Assembly: GCA_007258455.2 (NCBI GenBank)
Contig: VDFB02000001.1
Coordinates: 16,860,162 to 16,924,161, forward strand
DNA: 64,000 nucleotides
Direction: 5' to 3'
Source of the DNA: Sequoia sempervirens
Lineage: Eukaryota; Streptophyta; Pinopsida; Cupressales; Cupressaceae
Made by a program: the position numbers and the translations under genes. This document shows positions 47,526 through 57,726 of the stretch, piece by piece. How positions within the stretch are numbered: the first letter of the stretch is position 1; each line of letters opens with the position of its first letter. The notes under the pieces were generated by a model. That model was not told where the DNA came from and did not search any database. It worked only from the letters and a program-made list of their open reading frames with translations.

Positions 47526-48260
47526 TTACAAGTTCAAAAGAAGATGATGCCAAGAGAGGCTTAAATTCAAACCTTCATTATGATTGAGGTTGGTGGGATG
47601 ATTGATGATTTCTATGGCTTCCTTTAGCTTCTTCTTAAAGTTGTCTTCTTTGAGCAAAATTTGAGTACTTTCTAAGCAAATGTGATGTTTAGTTGTAGAG
47701 GAGTGTTCGGCTAGGGTGGATTTGAGAACATGCTCATGTTTGATGTCAGCACCATGCTCTCTGATTCTGGTGTTGAATGAGTTACTCATTTCCCCTATAT
47801 AAGGAATACCACAAGAGCAGACAACCTTATAGACACCTGAATCAAGTAAGGTATGTATGGGGTCTTTAAGAGGGGGGACATGGTCTTTTAAGGTGGAGAA
47901 GAGTTTGAAAGCACAACGGAGGTATTTCTTAAGGAGGATTTTGGATATTTTGTGAGAGATGCCTTCAACAAAAGGTAAAGAAGCAATGGGGAGAGACATG
48001 GGTTGGGATGAATTAGATTTGGGTTTGGAGAGGAGGCTTGGTTTGGAATGTCAGAGTGCTCTCAAAATTTGCTTGTTGGTATACCCATTTAATCTGAAGA
48101 CACAACATGGATGGTCCAACTCTTGGTCCAAGTGGTCTTCATCACAAATTTGATAAGCTCTCGTGGCAAGGGTTTTTAAGATCCCAAATTTTTGGCTAGG
48201 GTGGTGATGGGAAGAGGAATGAAAGTGCAAATCCATATGGGTTGCTTTGCAGTAAACATG
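47526..48260 (-). pseudogene. Penelope-like retroelement fragment: RT C-terminus and GIY-YIG endonuclease
   Basis: One minus-strand frame runs from about 48260 to 47526, broken by a TGA at 48051-48053 and a TAA further on. The first part has HSSSHHHPSQKFGILKTLAT, then RAYQICDEDHLDQELDH and RLNGYTNKQILRAL, the conserved end of the Penelope RT. The second (47999-47526) is the endonuclease: GVYKVVCSCGIPYIGE (GVY at 55-57, YIG at 67-69), NTRIREH with the catalytic Arg, and the closing EAIEIINHPTNLNHNEGLNL. Such enzymes nick DNA for target-primed copying. The rest of the RT is absent. Penelope-like elements are common in animals; among seed plants they are known from conifers. Confidence 0.9.
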
Positions 48261-48650
48261 ACATCTAAGGTGTTGATGTTAGCAGCTTTAGGCTCAATTC
48301 TTCCAGCCCCAATTGAAGATATAAATTACTTATATGTGTTAATGGCAACATTACTTTTTGGACGACTTCCTTGCATCATTCTCCTTGGCTAACCTTCATT
48401 ATAATTCTTTATTATAAATTGTATTTATTTCTTCTTGGTGGCCGACCTAGTCTATTGAAAGGGTGTGACCTATCTAGCAATGTATTTATATGAAGTCATT
48501 TACTCTCATTTGGGTATCAAGCAAGTTTGATCTCCTTCTCCATTAAGTGTGAGCTCTTCAAGAAGAATAGTGTGAATTAATATAGGAGCAGATTAAGAGT
48601 TTATTCAAGTGCAGATTGAAGATCAGACTATTAGTTTGTGTTACACCCAT

Positions 48651-48846
48651 TGTTGGTGCTTATCTTTGGCCTTGTGTGTGGCCTCATTGTAATGTAACTT
48701 GTTGCCATTGCTCACATATATAAGAGATATAATTGTTGCTAGGTTTTTCTCCCTCAAGAGGAGGATTTTCCCAAGGTATCTGCTGTGTTATTGTGTTTGA
48801 TTTTGAATTAATTTTTTGTGCATTACATCTGATCATAAAATTAACA
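48651..48846 (+). repeat. Probable 5' LTR (end certain, start uncertain) of a Copia element
   Basis: The sequence ends ...ATTAACA directly before a tRNA-iMet primer site. TGTTGGTGCTTA at 48651 is a plausible LTR start, and TATATAAG at 48717-48724 a plausible TATA box. The LTR may begin earlier, up to about 48400, where the Penelope fragment is no longer recognisable. No 3' LTR was found to fix it. Confidence 0.5.
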
Positions 48847-48858
48847 TGGTATCAGAGC
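48847..48858 (+). other. Primer-binding site of the Copia element (tRNA-iMet)
   Basis: TGGTATCAGAGC, the classic plant initiator-tRNA complement, lies about 100 bp before the gag ORF. Confidence 0.9.
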
Positions 48859-48948
48859 GGGTTTGAAGAAGATCTTGATTAGATTGTTATTATAGCGATA
48901 CTCTTTACTCTCTTTCTCATCATTGTTTACTTCCATCTCTTCATCAAG

Positions 48949-49782
48949 ATGGTGATCATTCTTAAGCTTGAGGATAGACTTGAGGGAGCATCTAATTTCA
49001 GATCTTGGAGATTCATAATTATGCTCACCGTGGAAGAAAGTGAATTGGTTGAGTTCATGGAGAGCAAAGTTTTCGATCCTATTAATGAGGAAGAGAAGAT
49101 TCAATGGAAGAAGAAAGATATTAAGGAAAAGAAGATGTTAGTTAATTCCATGAAGGATCATATTGTTCCCATCATCTCTAAGATTAAGACGGAAAGGGAG
49201 ATGTTTAAGTCTTTGGAGGAGATGTATGAGATCAACAACAGAACCCGTACACTTGCATTCAAGCAACAAATTCATCATGTGATGATGGTAGAAGGAGAAT
49301 TTGTCATCGTTTGCTTCATGAAGATTTCTGAATTAAGAGATCAACTCTCTTCTATTGGTCATTTTGTTGATGTCAAGGATTTGGCCATGACTTCCCTTAA
49401 TGGTCTTCCTTCATTTTGGGATTCTTACATTCAAGGAATCAATGCAAGATCGAAACTTCCCAAGTTTGATCATTTGAGGGAAAATTGTATTCAAGAAGAG
49501 TCTAGGTTGGCTGCAAGAGTTATTGGTCGAAGCTCTACAAATGAAGAAATTCATGTTCTTTTTGCTCAATCCTCAAAGAAGAAAGAGAAAGGTGGAAAGA
49601 AAGGATATTTCAAGAGGAATAGAGATAAAGGAGTTGATGGCACTCCCCCATTCAAGAAGAAGTGGGACCTCTCCAAAGTCCAATGTTTTCATTGTGACAT
49701 GTTTGGTCACTATGCAAAGGATTTCCCCATCAGGCCTAACCAACATGCTTCATTTGCGGATGTGGATGAGATCTCTCCTTAG
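48949..49782 (+). CDS. Copia gag polyprotein, open frame of 277 codons
   Basis: N-terminal LEDRLEGASNFRSWRFIIML is the start of the Copia gag domain. MFKSLEEMYEI and FMKISELRDQLSSIG follow within the UBN2-type region, then a Lys-rich stretch and a zinc knuckle CFHCDMFGHYAKDF. In that knuckle the fourth ligand (normally Cys) is Phe, so zinc binding is doubtful. The frame stops soon after, without protease, integrase or RT. Gag would form the particle of the element. The open frame in an otherwise gutted element may be chance survival rather than function. Confidence 0.85.
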   Translation: MVIILKLEDRLEGASNFRSWRFIIMLTVEESELVEFMESKVFDPINEEEKIQWKKKDIKEKKMLVNSMKDHIVPIISKIKTEREMFKSLEEMYEINNRTRTLAFKQQIHHVMMVEGEFVIVCFMKISELRDQLSSIGHFVDVKDLAMTSLNGLPSFWDSYIQGINARSKLPKFDHLRENCIQEESRLAARVIGRSSTNEEIHVLFAQSSKKKEKGGKKGYFKRNRDKGVDGTPPFKKKWDLSKVQCFHCDMFGHYAKDFPIRPNQHASFADVDEISP

Positions 49783-50980
49783 AAGGATTCTATGGAATTT
49801 CTATTCTAAGCCATGGGACTGTGTTCAAGCTATGAAGGTTGTGTGTTGATTTGTACACAAGAGCAGCGTATCTTACTGTGTCCAGTATTTGCATCCATCA
49901 TAATATTTAATGAGATAAATATTCTTTGTTTGTTGAGTTATATCATTTAGTTGGATCTTGTAATTAGTAAAGAGAGATAGTGGGTTCTCTTGAATTATGT
50001 TCACTAGCATGTAGTGGTTTCATTTATTGCATGTTGGTTGTGAAGATTTTTGAGTGTGACTCTAAAATAAAAAGAGAATTATAATTTTGATGGTGATTGG
50101 TTGGTCACATCGATATCATTCTCTAATGTACGAATTGTGATAGAGCCTTGAACTCTTGGAGAGAGTTGGTTCTACATGCTAACTGCATATTGCATTCAAG
50201 AAATTTGTAGTTGTGTAGATTGTCTTTTTGTTGTGTTGAGTTTGGCACTCTCGAGAGGAGTAAAAGATCGAAGGAAGAGTTATATCATAATTCAATAAAG
50301 ATAAGTTTCTTTATCCCTTCATTTTAATCCTTTGATATATTTCCCTTTAGGTTGATTTATTTATTCATGTTTTAATATTGTTCATAAATTCTTATGTATT
50401 CATGCTATAACCTGAGATAATAAACCTTGTATGATTCTAGTCTTGATATTTCTTTGCATAGTTATAAATAGTTAGTAATCTCTCTCTACAATGCTTCCAA
50501 AAATATCTAGGGGAAAGAAAGTGATGAGAGATTGCTTAGTGATAAAAGCTTGAGGCATCTTATGAGAAAGTCATGTCGACCAAAGAAATGATCAAGCGTA
50601 AAGTCACAACTTGTAGCCACGAGACTGAGTTGATGGCTAGAGGGAGTTCACTTCCAGAAGACTTCTTTGCAATCTCTGAAGCAGGGATCAAGAGGGAGCT
50701 TTGTAACTCACTGAGAAGAAGTGAAGATTATTGTATTGCAAGGCTAGGTGCTAAACCCTTAAAGGATCCCTTCAACTGCTCAGATCAAAATTGTTCAAAA
50801 TTGTCATCTAGATTTGTCATTGGTAGCTCCACAAACCTATTCAGAATAGAGTGATTTGCAATGAGGTCAAGGAGGTCAGCCCTATACTCTCTATAGTACT
50901 AGAGGTGTGCACTGGAAAACATTTATCTAAGGTAAGCATTGTAGGCAATCTTGGACGATGAGGTCAAAAGGTTGATGCAA
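49783..50980 (+). other. Unassigned stretch between gag and RNase H of the Copia element
   Basis: About 1.2 kb where protease, integrase and most of RT should be. It is T-rich, with no match to those domains by eye. A 93-codon ORF (50573-50854, MSTKEMIKRKVTTCSHETEL) has no recognised domain. The stretch may be foreign sequence that replaced the pol region. Confidence 0.45.
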
Positions 50981-50984
50981 GTAC

Positions 50985-51785
50985 TTAAAGATTCAGAGGG
51001 AGCCTACTATTGATATTTTGAAGAGATTTGGTATGATGGATTGCAAATCCATTTCTACACCTATGGAAACCAACTTGCACAAGTTGAAGGAGGTTGCAAC
51101 TAGTTCAGACTTGGTGGATCCCATGATGTACAGGTAGTTGATTGGATCCTTAATGTATCTAGTTAACACTAGACCTAAAATATGCTATGCAATAAGTGCA
51201 CTTAGTCAATTCATGTGTGAATCAAGGTAGGTACATCTTATTGTAGTGAAAAATGTCTTGAGATACTTGTGTGGGACAATTGGATATGGGCTGAGATATT
51301 CTTCAAGTGTGATCCTATAACTTCATGGTTATACAAACTCTATTTTGGCAGGTTGTGTTATTGATCAGAAGAGCACCTTTGGATATTATTTCAGTTTCAA
51401 GTCTGCGATGATCTCCTGATCTAGCAGGAAGTAGTCTTGAGTGGCACTGAGTACAGCAGAGGTCATGTACACTACAACATGTGTGGCAGTTTGAGAAGCT
51501 GTGTGGCTTTGGAAGCTCCTTGTAGGATTGGTTGGACAATCATTGGACCCAACTGTCATCCATTGTGTTAATTAATCTATGTGGAGCCTTTTATCAATAC
51601 TGTGCTTCATGAAAGAACTAAACATGTTATTGAGGAAAGCATTTCAGTTGAGGTATATCAACATTGATGAGCAGATGACAGAGATTCTCACCAAGCCTCT
51701 GTCTAGAATAAAGTTTGTGCACTTTCGAGATAAGCTTGGTATGGTAGCGAATACAGCCTTAATTGAGAAGGAGTCTCAATATTAG
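50985..51785 (+). pseudogene. C-terminal RT/RNase H of Copia pol, decayed
   Basis: The translation keeps ILKRFGMMDCKSISTPMETN, LIGSLMYLVNTRPKICYAIS, VLRYLCGTIGYGLRY, DQKSTFGYYFS and LRYINIDEQMTEILTKPLS, the standard order at the end of Copia RT through RNase H. Multiple stops interrupt it, several of them TAG where the family has Gln or Trp, as in SWSSRKQ. It would have degraded template RNA during reverse transcription. Confidence 0.88.
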
Positions 51786-51795
51786 TGATCCTCTT

Positions 51796-51911
51796 TAATG
51801 AGTTCTTCTCTGTGAAAGAAGTTCAAGGTGAAATCCCTTGATTAATGAGTTCTTCTCTGTGAGAGAAGTTTGAGGTGAAATTCCTTGATTAATGAGTTCT
51901 TCTCTATGATA
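51796..51911 (+). repeat. 47-bp tandem repeat at the truncated 3' end of the Copia element
   Basis: TAATGAGTTCTTCTCTGTGA starts at 51796, 51843 and 51890 (period 47), about 2.4 units. The array follows the pol stop codon and breaks off into P450-cluster spacer near 51912, so the 3' LTR is missing. Confidence 0.85.
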
Positions 51912-53169
51912 TTTTTTTGGACAATTAATGATATTTTCTTCTATCAATTTATATGAGATGATCATTTCTAGAAATTTTAGTAGGTGATTATTTTTTTGTC
52001 ATTCCTTTTAGTTTTTAGAAATTGTATTTTAGAAGAAAACTAATTTGTAAGACAGAAAAAAAATGATAATAATATATATTCAAAGATATCATTTACTAAT
52101 TTTTTTCTTAGATGTCAAAATAAATGTATACCTAAGTAGGACAAACAATAAACCTTTGACACTTTATTTATGAATTTCTCTATAAACATGGAAAAAAAAA
52201 AGTACATTCTTTTACAAATGCTTAGAAATTATATTTTAGAAGAAGACTAATTTGCAAGAGGGAAAAATTTGATAATAAGATATGGTCAAAGATATTATTT
52301 ACTAAATTCTTCCTTAGATGTCAAAATAAATGTATACTTAAGGATGACAAACAATAAAAAGAACCATATCCTAGAACCATTCATAACCTAGCACTTCAAG
52401 AAACATTCATTATAAGGAATATTTCAACTTAGATTACTAAAAGAAATCTAATAGGATTGGTTAGCTATTTTTAAAATTTTATTTTATAATCTATTTTATT
52501 GATAGATCAATTGATTGATTTCAATTCTAGATTTTATAGTCTATTGAAAGAGATATGTGCCTCACAATATGGCCTCCTAAATAGATAAAAAATTGTCTTG
52601 TTTCTTTCCCTCTAATGCATAGATCACATTTTTATACAAGTTGTAATGAAATTAATTGGACAAGAGAAGAATATAATATGAAAGATGATGCAAATGCTTG
52701 CTAATACTTGATAATAATAACCACTTCAAGAGTAAAACCTATAAAATATTTTAATAAAAAATAAAATAAAAATGATGATAATAAACTAATCATTGCATCA
52801 TTTATATACCATTTGTATACCATGGATGCACTCAAAGCTAAACTCAATACCTATGTATTAATATATAAATCACCATATGACTTAAAATATCTTCATGCAT
52901 GCTATATGGTAAGGGCATAATAAATTGTCCAAAAATATTAATTTCTAGTTTCTTTCAACAATTTTCTTCTATCAATTTATATGAGATGATCATTTCTAGA
53001 ACTTTTAGTAGGTGATTGTTTTTTTGTCATTCCTTTTAGTTTTAGAAATTGTATTTTAGAAGAAAACTAATTTGTAAGAGAGAAAAAAAATGATAATAAT
53101 ATATATTCAAAGATATCATTTATTGATTTCTTTCTTAGATGTCAAAATAAATGTATACCTAAGTAGGAC
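51912..53169. repeat. P450-cluster spacer copies
   Basis: Resembles 42520-43500 and 55248-56200. The segment from GACAATTAATGATATTTTC recurs near 52960, giving a partial direct duplication within the stretch. No gene. Confidence 0.75.
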
Positions 53170-53175
53170 AAACAA

Positions 53176-55241
53176 CAAGCCAATGTTGTGGCAGATTTTT
53201 TTGCCAATGAAGGGATTAGGAGCAAAAGATAATGCACTTGGCTAAATATTAGTGAATTAAGCGTTAATGTCTAGGCCTTATTGAACTATGATGTGTCACA
53301 TGGGCAAGAAGTGTCTCACCTCATAAATGATTATAAGATGGGGTAATTACATCACAATCATTAGATTGTATGGGACCGAGCTTCGTCGCTTAATTTGTAA
53401 GGTTGTCTGGCATCCTTTGTGGGCTCTTAGATTTGGCGGGACCATTTCAAGGAAAGATTTCATCTTTTTTTGCCCCACTGTGCTTGCCAAAATGGGTGGA
53501 GATAGGAAAAGAGTTGAGCCAGATAGCTTTGAGATGCATACTAGAAATACTAAAGCGTGGAACAAAGTAAAAAGTGGGGGTTTACTCCCTTTTCTGGAAA
53601 AACTCCATGGGTCTAATTAGGAGGCCACTGAGTGTTTTGAGAAGAATTGGAAATATGGGGAACTTTCCCTTTTTGGTAGGAAAGTCGAGCTCGATGAAAA
53701 CCTTATAGCTAAAGTGACTGGAATGTCCACTGATGGACACAAATTTTTTAGGGATAGGGTTTTTTTTGATGAAGCTATCATCTGATTTCCAAAGAAAGAG
53801 AAGGAAAAAATGAAACTGGTGAAAATTTCTAATAGCTACTTCAAAGTTGATACCATAAAAGCTCTCTGGAGAAAGGTTCTTCGTGTTATCATGGATTACA
53901 TTACTATGGATGGTTGCTTCACTAGGGTCTATGGATATCACTTTTCCCTGCTCAATCATTTCCACTACAAGGTCAGGGTTTCTATTCCCTACTATCTTCT
54001 CTGTTCTTTGACAAAAAGTCTGGATGATCACATGAAAAACCCAAAAAGATATCCTATTTTGCATACTAGTTTGATTAGGTTAATTGTTGAACATTACCAA
54101 AATATGCCCACCCCTACTAATTTGGATGCCCCTCCTGATTCTGAGGAGGATGATACCGAACCCAGCTACTCAGGGGATTTTCCCAATTTGAGCCTGATTA
54201 GGATGGTCCTTAGCCCTTCCTCTATCCAAAGTGGTAAGAAAAGCCTTAACCCCCTTTCTGTGAAAGCTTGCACTACGCCTAAGTTGGGAAGTTCTACCCT
54301 TAAAACCAGAAGCGTATGTATGAATCTACCAGGTAAAAACCTTATGTTGTACTCTGAAGACTCTCTTGATTATGAGGATTCTGGTGCTAACAAAAATTCA
54401 TCCTTTGCTGCCTCCTCACTGGACAGAGATGCTAGAATTGTTTCCCCTATAACCCCTGATCATGCTAAAACTTGCTTCAACCTAGAAAGGGAACCCACTG
54501 TGGATGTCTTGGGTTTAGCTAGGAATAATGCTGCTGACTATTTCAAAATTTTGAAATGGCTCTTTCATGAAATCAATGAGCTAAAAATAAAAAACTAGGC
54601 CCTTCAAACTAAACTGGAAGAAATGGGAGCCAAGGTTACAGCGCTTGGTAAGAAAGATGTGGAGCAAAAAGATCATGGTGCCATTAAAGAAACCCAGAGC
54701 CAAGTGGGCATGGACAGAAGGGTTGAAATTGAGTTGGATAAAATGAAAAATAATCTTAAAATTATAGCCAAGTAGAACAATAGGATGGCAAGACACAATG
54801 CCATCATCATCAATGCCATGACTGAAAAATTGGACAAAGCTCAACAGGGGTCTTTCGTGGTTGATCTTGATGAGGTCAATGATAAAAACTAGGATGAGGA
54901 TGTTGGTATTTCAAAGAGAACCAGAGCTAATTTGAAGAGGAAGGATCCTCCTACACCGCAGATGATTCAAACCTTCAAGAAGGGTGTTCAGGACATGCAG
55001 AACCTAGAGGTAGAGACCGAGTCTATTATGAAGACTCTGGGTTAGTTGCCGCTGGTCTTTTTGTTGGCTTTTTGACTAGTTTTTTGTTTGACCCTGCTGG
55101 TCTTTTGCGGGTGGTTGCTACTTTTTCTGGTTTGTTCCTTTTGTGCAACCTGTTTTTACTATTGGACTTTCTAGTCCTTTATCTTTTTTTGTAAACTTGG
55201 TGGTTTCGGGTCCCTGTAAAACCTGTTTTTCCCTTTATCAA
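53176..55241 (+). mobile_element. 2.07-kb insertion, probably a 5'-truncated retroelement with an extra 3' ORF
   Basis: The spacer copy at 52130-52180 reads GGACAAACAATAAACC without interruption. Here the same spacer is split after GGACAAACAA and resumes with TAAACC at 55248. AAACAA flanks both sides (53170-53175, 55242-55247). The insert begins mid-gene with QANVVADFFANEG and then a stop, which looks like the tail of an RNase H domain (N-x-VADxxANEG). It then carries the ORF at 53492-55045 and ends ATCAAAA. Abrupt 5' truncation, an A-rich 3' end and a short duplication suit target-primed retrotransposition. The class is not proven. Confidence 0.7.
53492..55045 (+). pseudogene. ORF related to the third ORF of element C (IAKVTG family), decayed
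   Basis: About 517 codons in one frame from MGGDRKRVEPD to a TAG at 55043-55045. Five in-frame stops break it (53618, about 53786, 54596, 54773 and 54890; four TAG, one TGA) but there is no frameshift. The globular part has FGRKVELDENLIAKVTGM, VIMDYITMDGCF and GYHFSLLNHFHY, then LIRLIVEH, lining up in order with the third ORF of C. An acidic Ser/Pro linker (PDSEEDDTEPSYSG) follows, then a coiled coil (ALQTKLEEMGAKVTALG) and a basic end. The start codon is inferred. The function is unknown. The shared domain order suggests a retroelement-borne protein rather than a host gene. Confidence 0.75.
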
Positions 55242-55247
55242 AAACAA

Positions 55248-57726
55248 TAAACCTTTGACACTTTATTTATGAATTTCTCTATAAACATGGAAACAAAAAT
55301 ATATTTATATTCTTTTACAAATGCTTAGAAATTATAAATTTTAGAAGAAGACTAATTTGCAAGAGGGAAAAAATTGATAATAATATACAATCAAAGATAT
55401 TATTTACTAAATTCTTCCTTAGATGTCAAAATAAATGTATACTTAAGCATGACAAACAATAAAAACACATATTCAAATTTGTCAAATTTCTCTTATAACA
55501 TTTTTGTCATGAGCGTACTTGATATATGTTTTACATAATTATTGTTATGTTCCAATATTTAAATACTTCTATTTAATCATTGATTCATATCCTAGAATCA
55601 TTCAATAACCTAGTAATTCAAGGAACATTCATTATAAGGAATATTTCTAACTTAGATTACTAAAATAAATCCAATAGGATTGGTTAGCTATTTTTTTAAT
55701 TTAATTTTATTATCTATTTTATTGATAGATCAATTGGGTGATTTTAATTTTATAATTTATAATCTATTGAAAGAGATATGTGCCTCACAAATTTTCCTCC
55801 TAAATAGATAAAAAAATATCTTCTTTCTTTCCCTCTAGATACATAGATCATGTTTTTATACCGGTTGTAATAAAATTAATTAGACAAGAGAAGAATATAA
55901 TATGAAAAATGATGTGAATGCTTGCTAATACTTAATAATAATAATAACCACTTCAATAGAAAAACCTACAAAATATTTTAGTAAGAAAATAATTCATAAT
56001 ATGATGATAATAAACTAATCATTGCATCATTTATATACCATTTGTATGCCATGGATGCACCCAAAGCTAATCTCACTACCTATGTATTAGGTATATAAAT
56101 TACCATATGACTTAAAGTTAAGGATTTTGATACCCAGAAGTTAGCTATACATATCTTCATGAATGCTAGAATTGTTAGTAGGTGATTTATTTTATGTCTT
56201 TCTTTTTAGTTTTAAAAAAAAAAATTTAGAAGAATACTAATTGTAAGAGGGAAAAATGATATAATATATAGTAAAAGATATCATTTACTAGTTTTTTTCT
56301 TAGATGTCAAAATAAATGTATACCTAAGCATTATAAATAATAAAATTTTGACACTCTATTTATGAATTTATCTATAAACATGGGAACCAAAATATATTTA
56401 TATTTTTTTAAAAATGCTTAGAAATTATATTTTAGAAGAAGACTAATTTGTAAGAGCAAAAAAATGATAATAATATACGGTCAAAATATCATTTACTAAT
56501 TTCTTCCTTAGATGTAAAGATAAATGTATACCTAAGCATGAAAAACAATAAATCTTTGACACTCTATTTATGAACTTCTTTATAAACATGGGAACCAAAA
56601 TATATTTATATTTTTAACAAATGCTTAGAAATTGTATTTTAGAAGAAAACTAATTTGTAAAAGGAAAAAATGATAATAATATATAGTCAAAGATATCATT
56701 TACTAATTTATTCCTTAAATGTCAAAATAAATGTATACCTAAGCATGGCAAACAATAAACCTTTGACACTCTATTTATGAATTTCACTATAAACATAAGA
56801 ACCAATATATATTTATATTTTTTAACAAATGTTATAAATAAAGCATGGAAAATCTATAAAAATATAAACTTTTCTTTAATGAATCATGAAACCAAGGTAA
56901 ATAATACAAAACAAAAACATATGTTGAGAATTGTATAAACATGCTCTAAACTAATACCATAACATTTTGAAGAAAACAAAGAAAGAAAGAAATTGTTTAA
57001 GTTGCACTAAATAAATAAATTCTAATGACCAATCTTACATAACCACACAACAACATTTGATAAATTAACATACTTATATAATTAACGCCGCTAACGTTCA
57101 CCATTGTCATTCACCACTTCCTCCAAATGTATATATTAAATTGCTTATTTAATTATGCAAGTCATTTAATTAAACAAATATATCGTATTTTTAATAGATT
57201 TAAATTGGAAACATGTAACTTCATACAAATTAAGTAATAAAATTTAATATAACTTATTAAAAAAGAATGAAAAAAATGATGATAAAGTTTTTAAAAATAT
57301 ATTTATTAAAAAAAATGTTTTTGATTAAATTAAGTAGGGTCTTTAAAAAGACCTAAACCATGTTACAATGACAAAACCACAGAAACACCAAAATTAAAGT
57401 TTGTTGGATACAATGTTGATAATAAAACTATTAAATAAATAAATAAACTTTAATAAATTATTGAAAACAAAAAAGTTATTTTAACAATACTGATCAACAT
57501 CATGGGCTTTAGCAACATGACTTTGCAAATCGATTCTTTTGAGTTACCCTGTATGCTAACACAATGCATATTCATCAACATCACGGGCTTTAAGCGACAT
57601 AACTTTGCAATCGATTTTGTTGACTTAACATGTATACCTAGCTAAGACAATGCATATCAATAAAAGTAATGTCACAATTATTCATTAAGAAAAACAGGAA
57701 ACGCCGACGATACGTGTCCGGCACCG
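55248..57726. repeat. P450-cluster spacer, with the ~205-bp unit in near-tandem copies
   Basis: No gene. Copies of the unit (TTAGAAGAAxACTAATTTG ... GACACTCTATTTATGAATTT) start near 55340, 56220, 56430 and 56640, the last three being adjacent. 57560-57726 contains two copies of CATCACGGGCTTTA(A)GC (about 57500 and 57575) next to the gene 2 terminus. Confidence 0.8.

Noticed and set aside
48951..49104. Minus-strand ORF over Copia gag, and other shadow frames over gag-pol, LINE and P450 exons
   Set aside because: They overlap clearly identified coding sequence on the other strand and have no features of their own.
50573..50854. 93-codon ORF inside the Copia remnant
   Set aside because: No recognisable domain and no supporting context; kept only as a note in the surrounding stretch.
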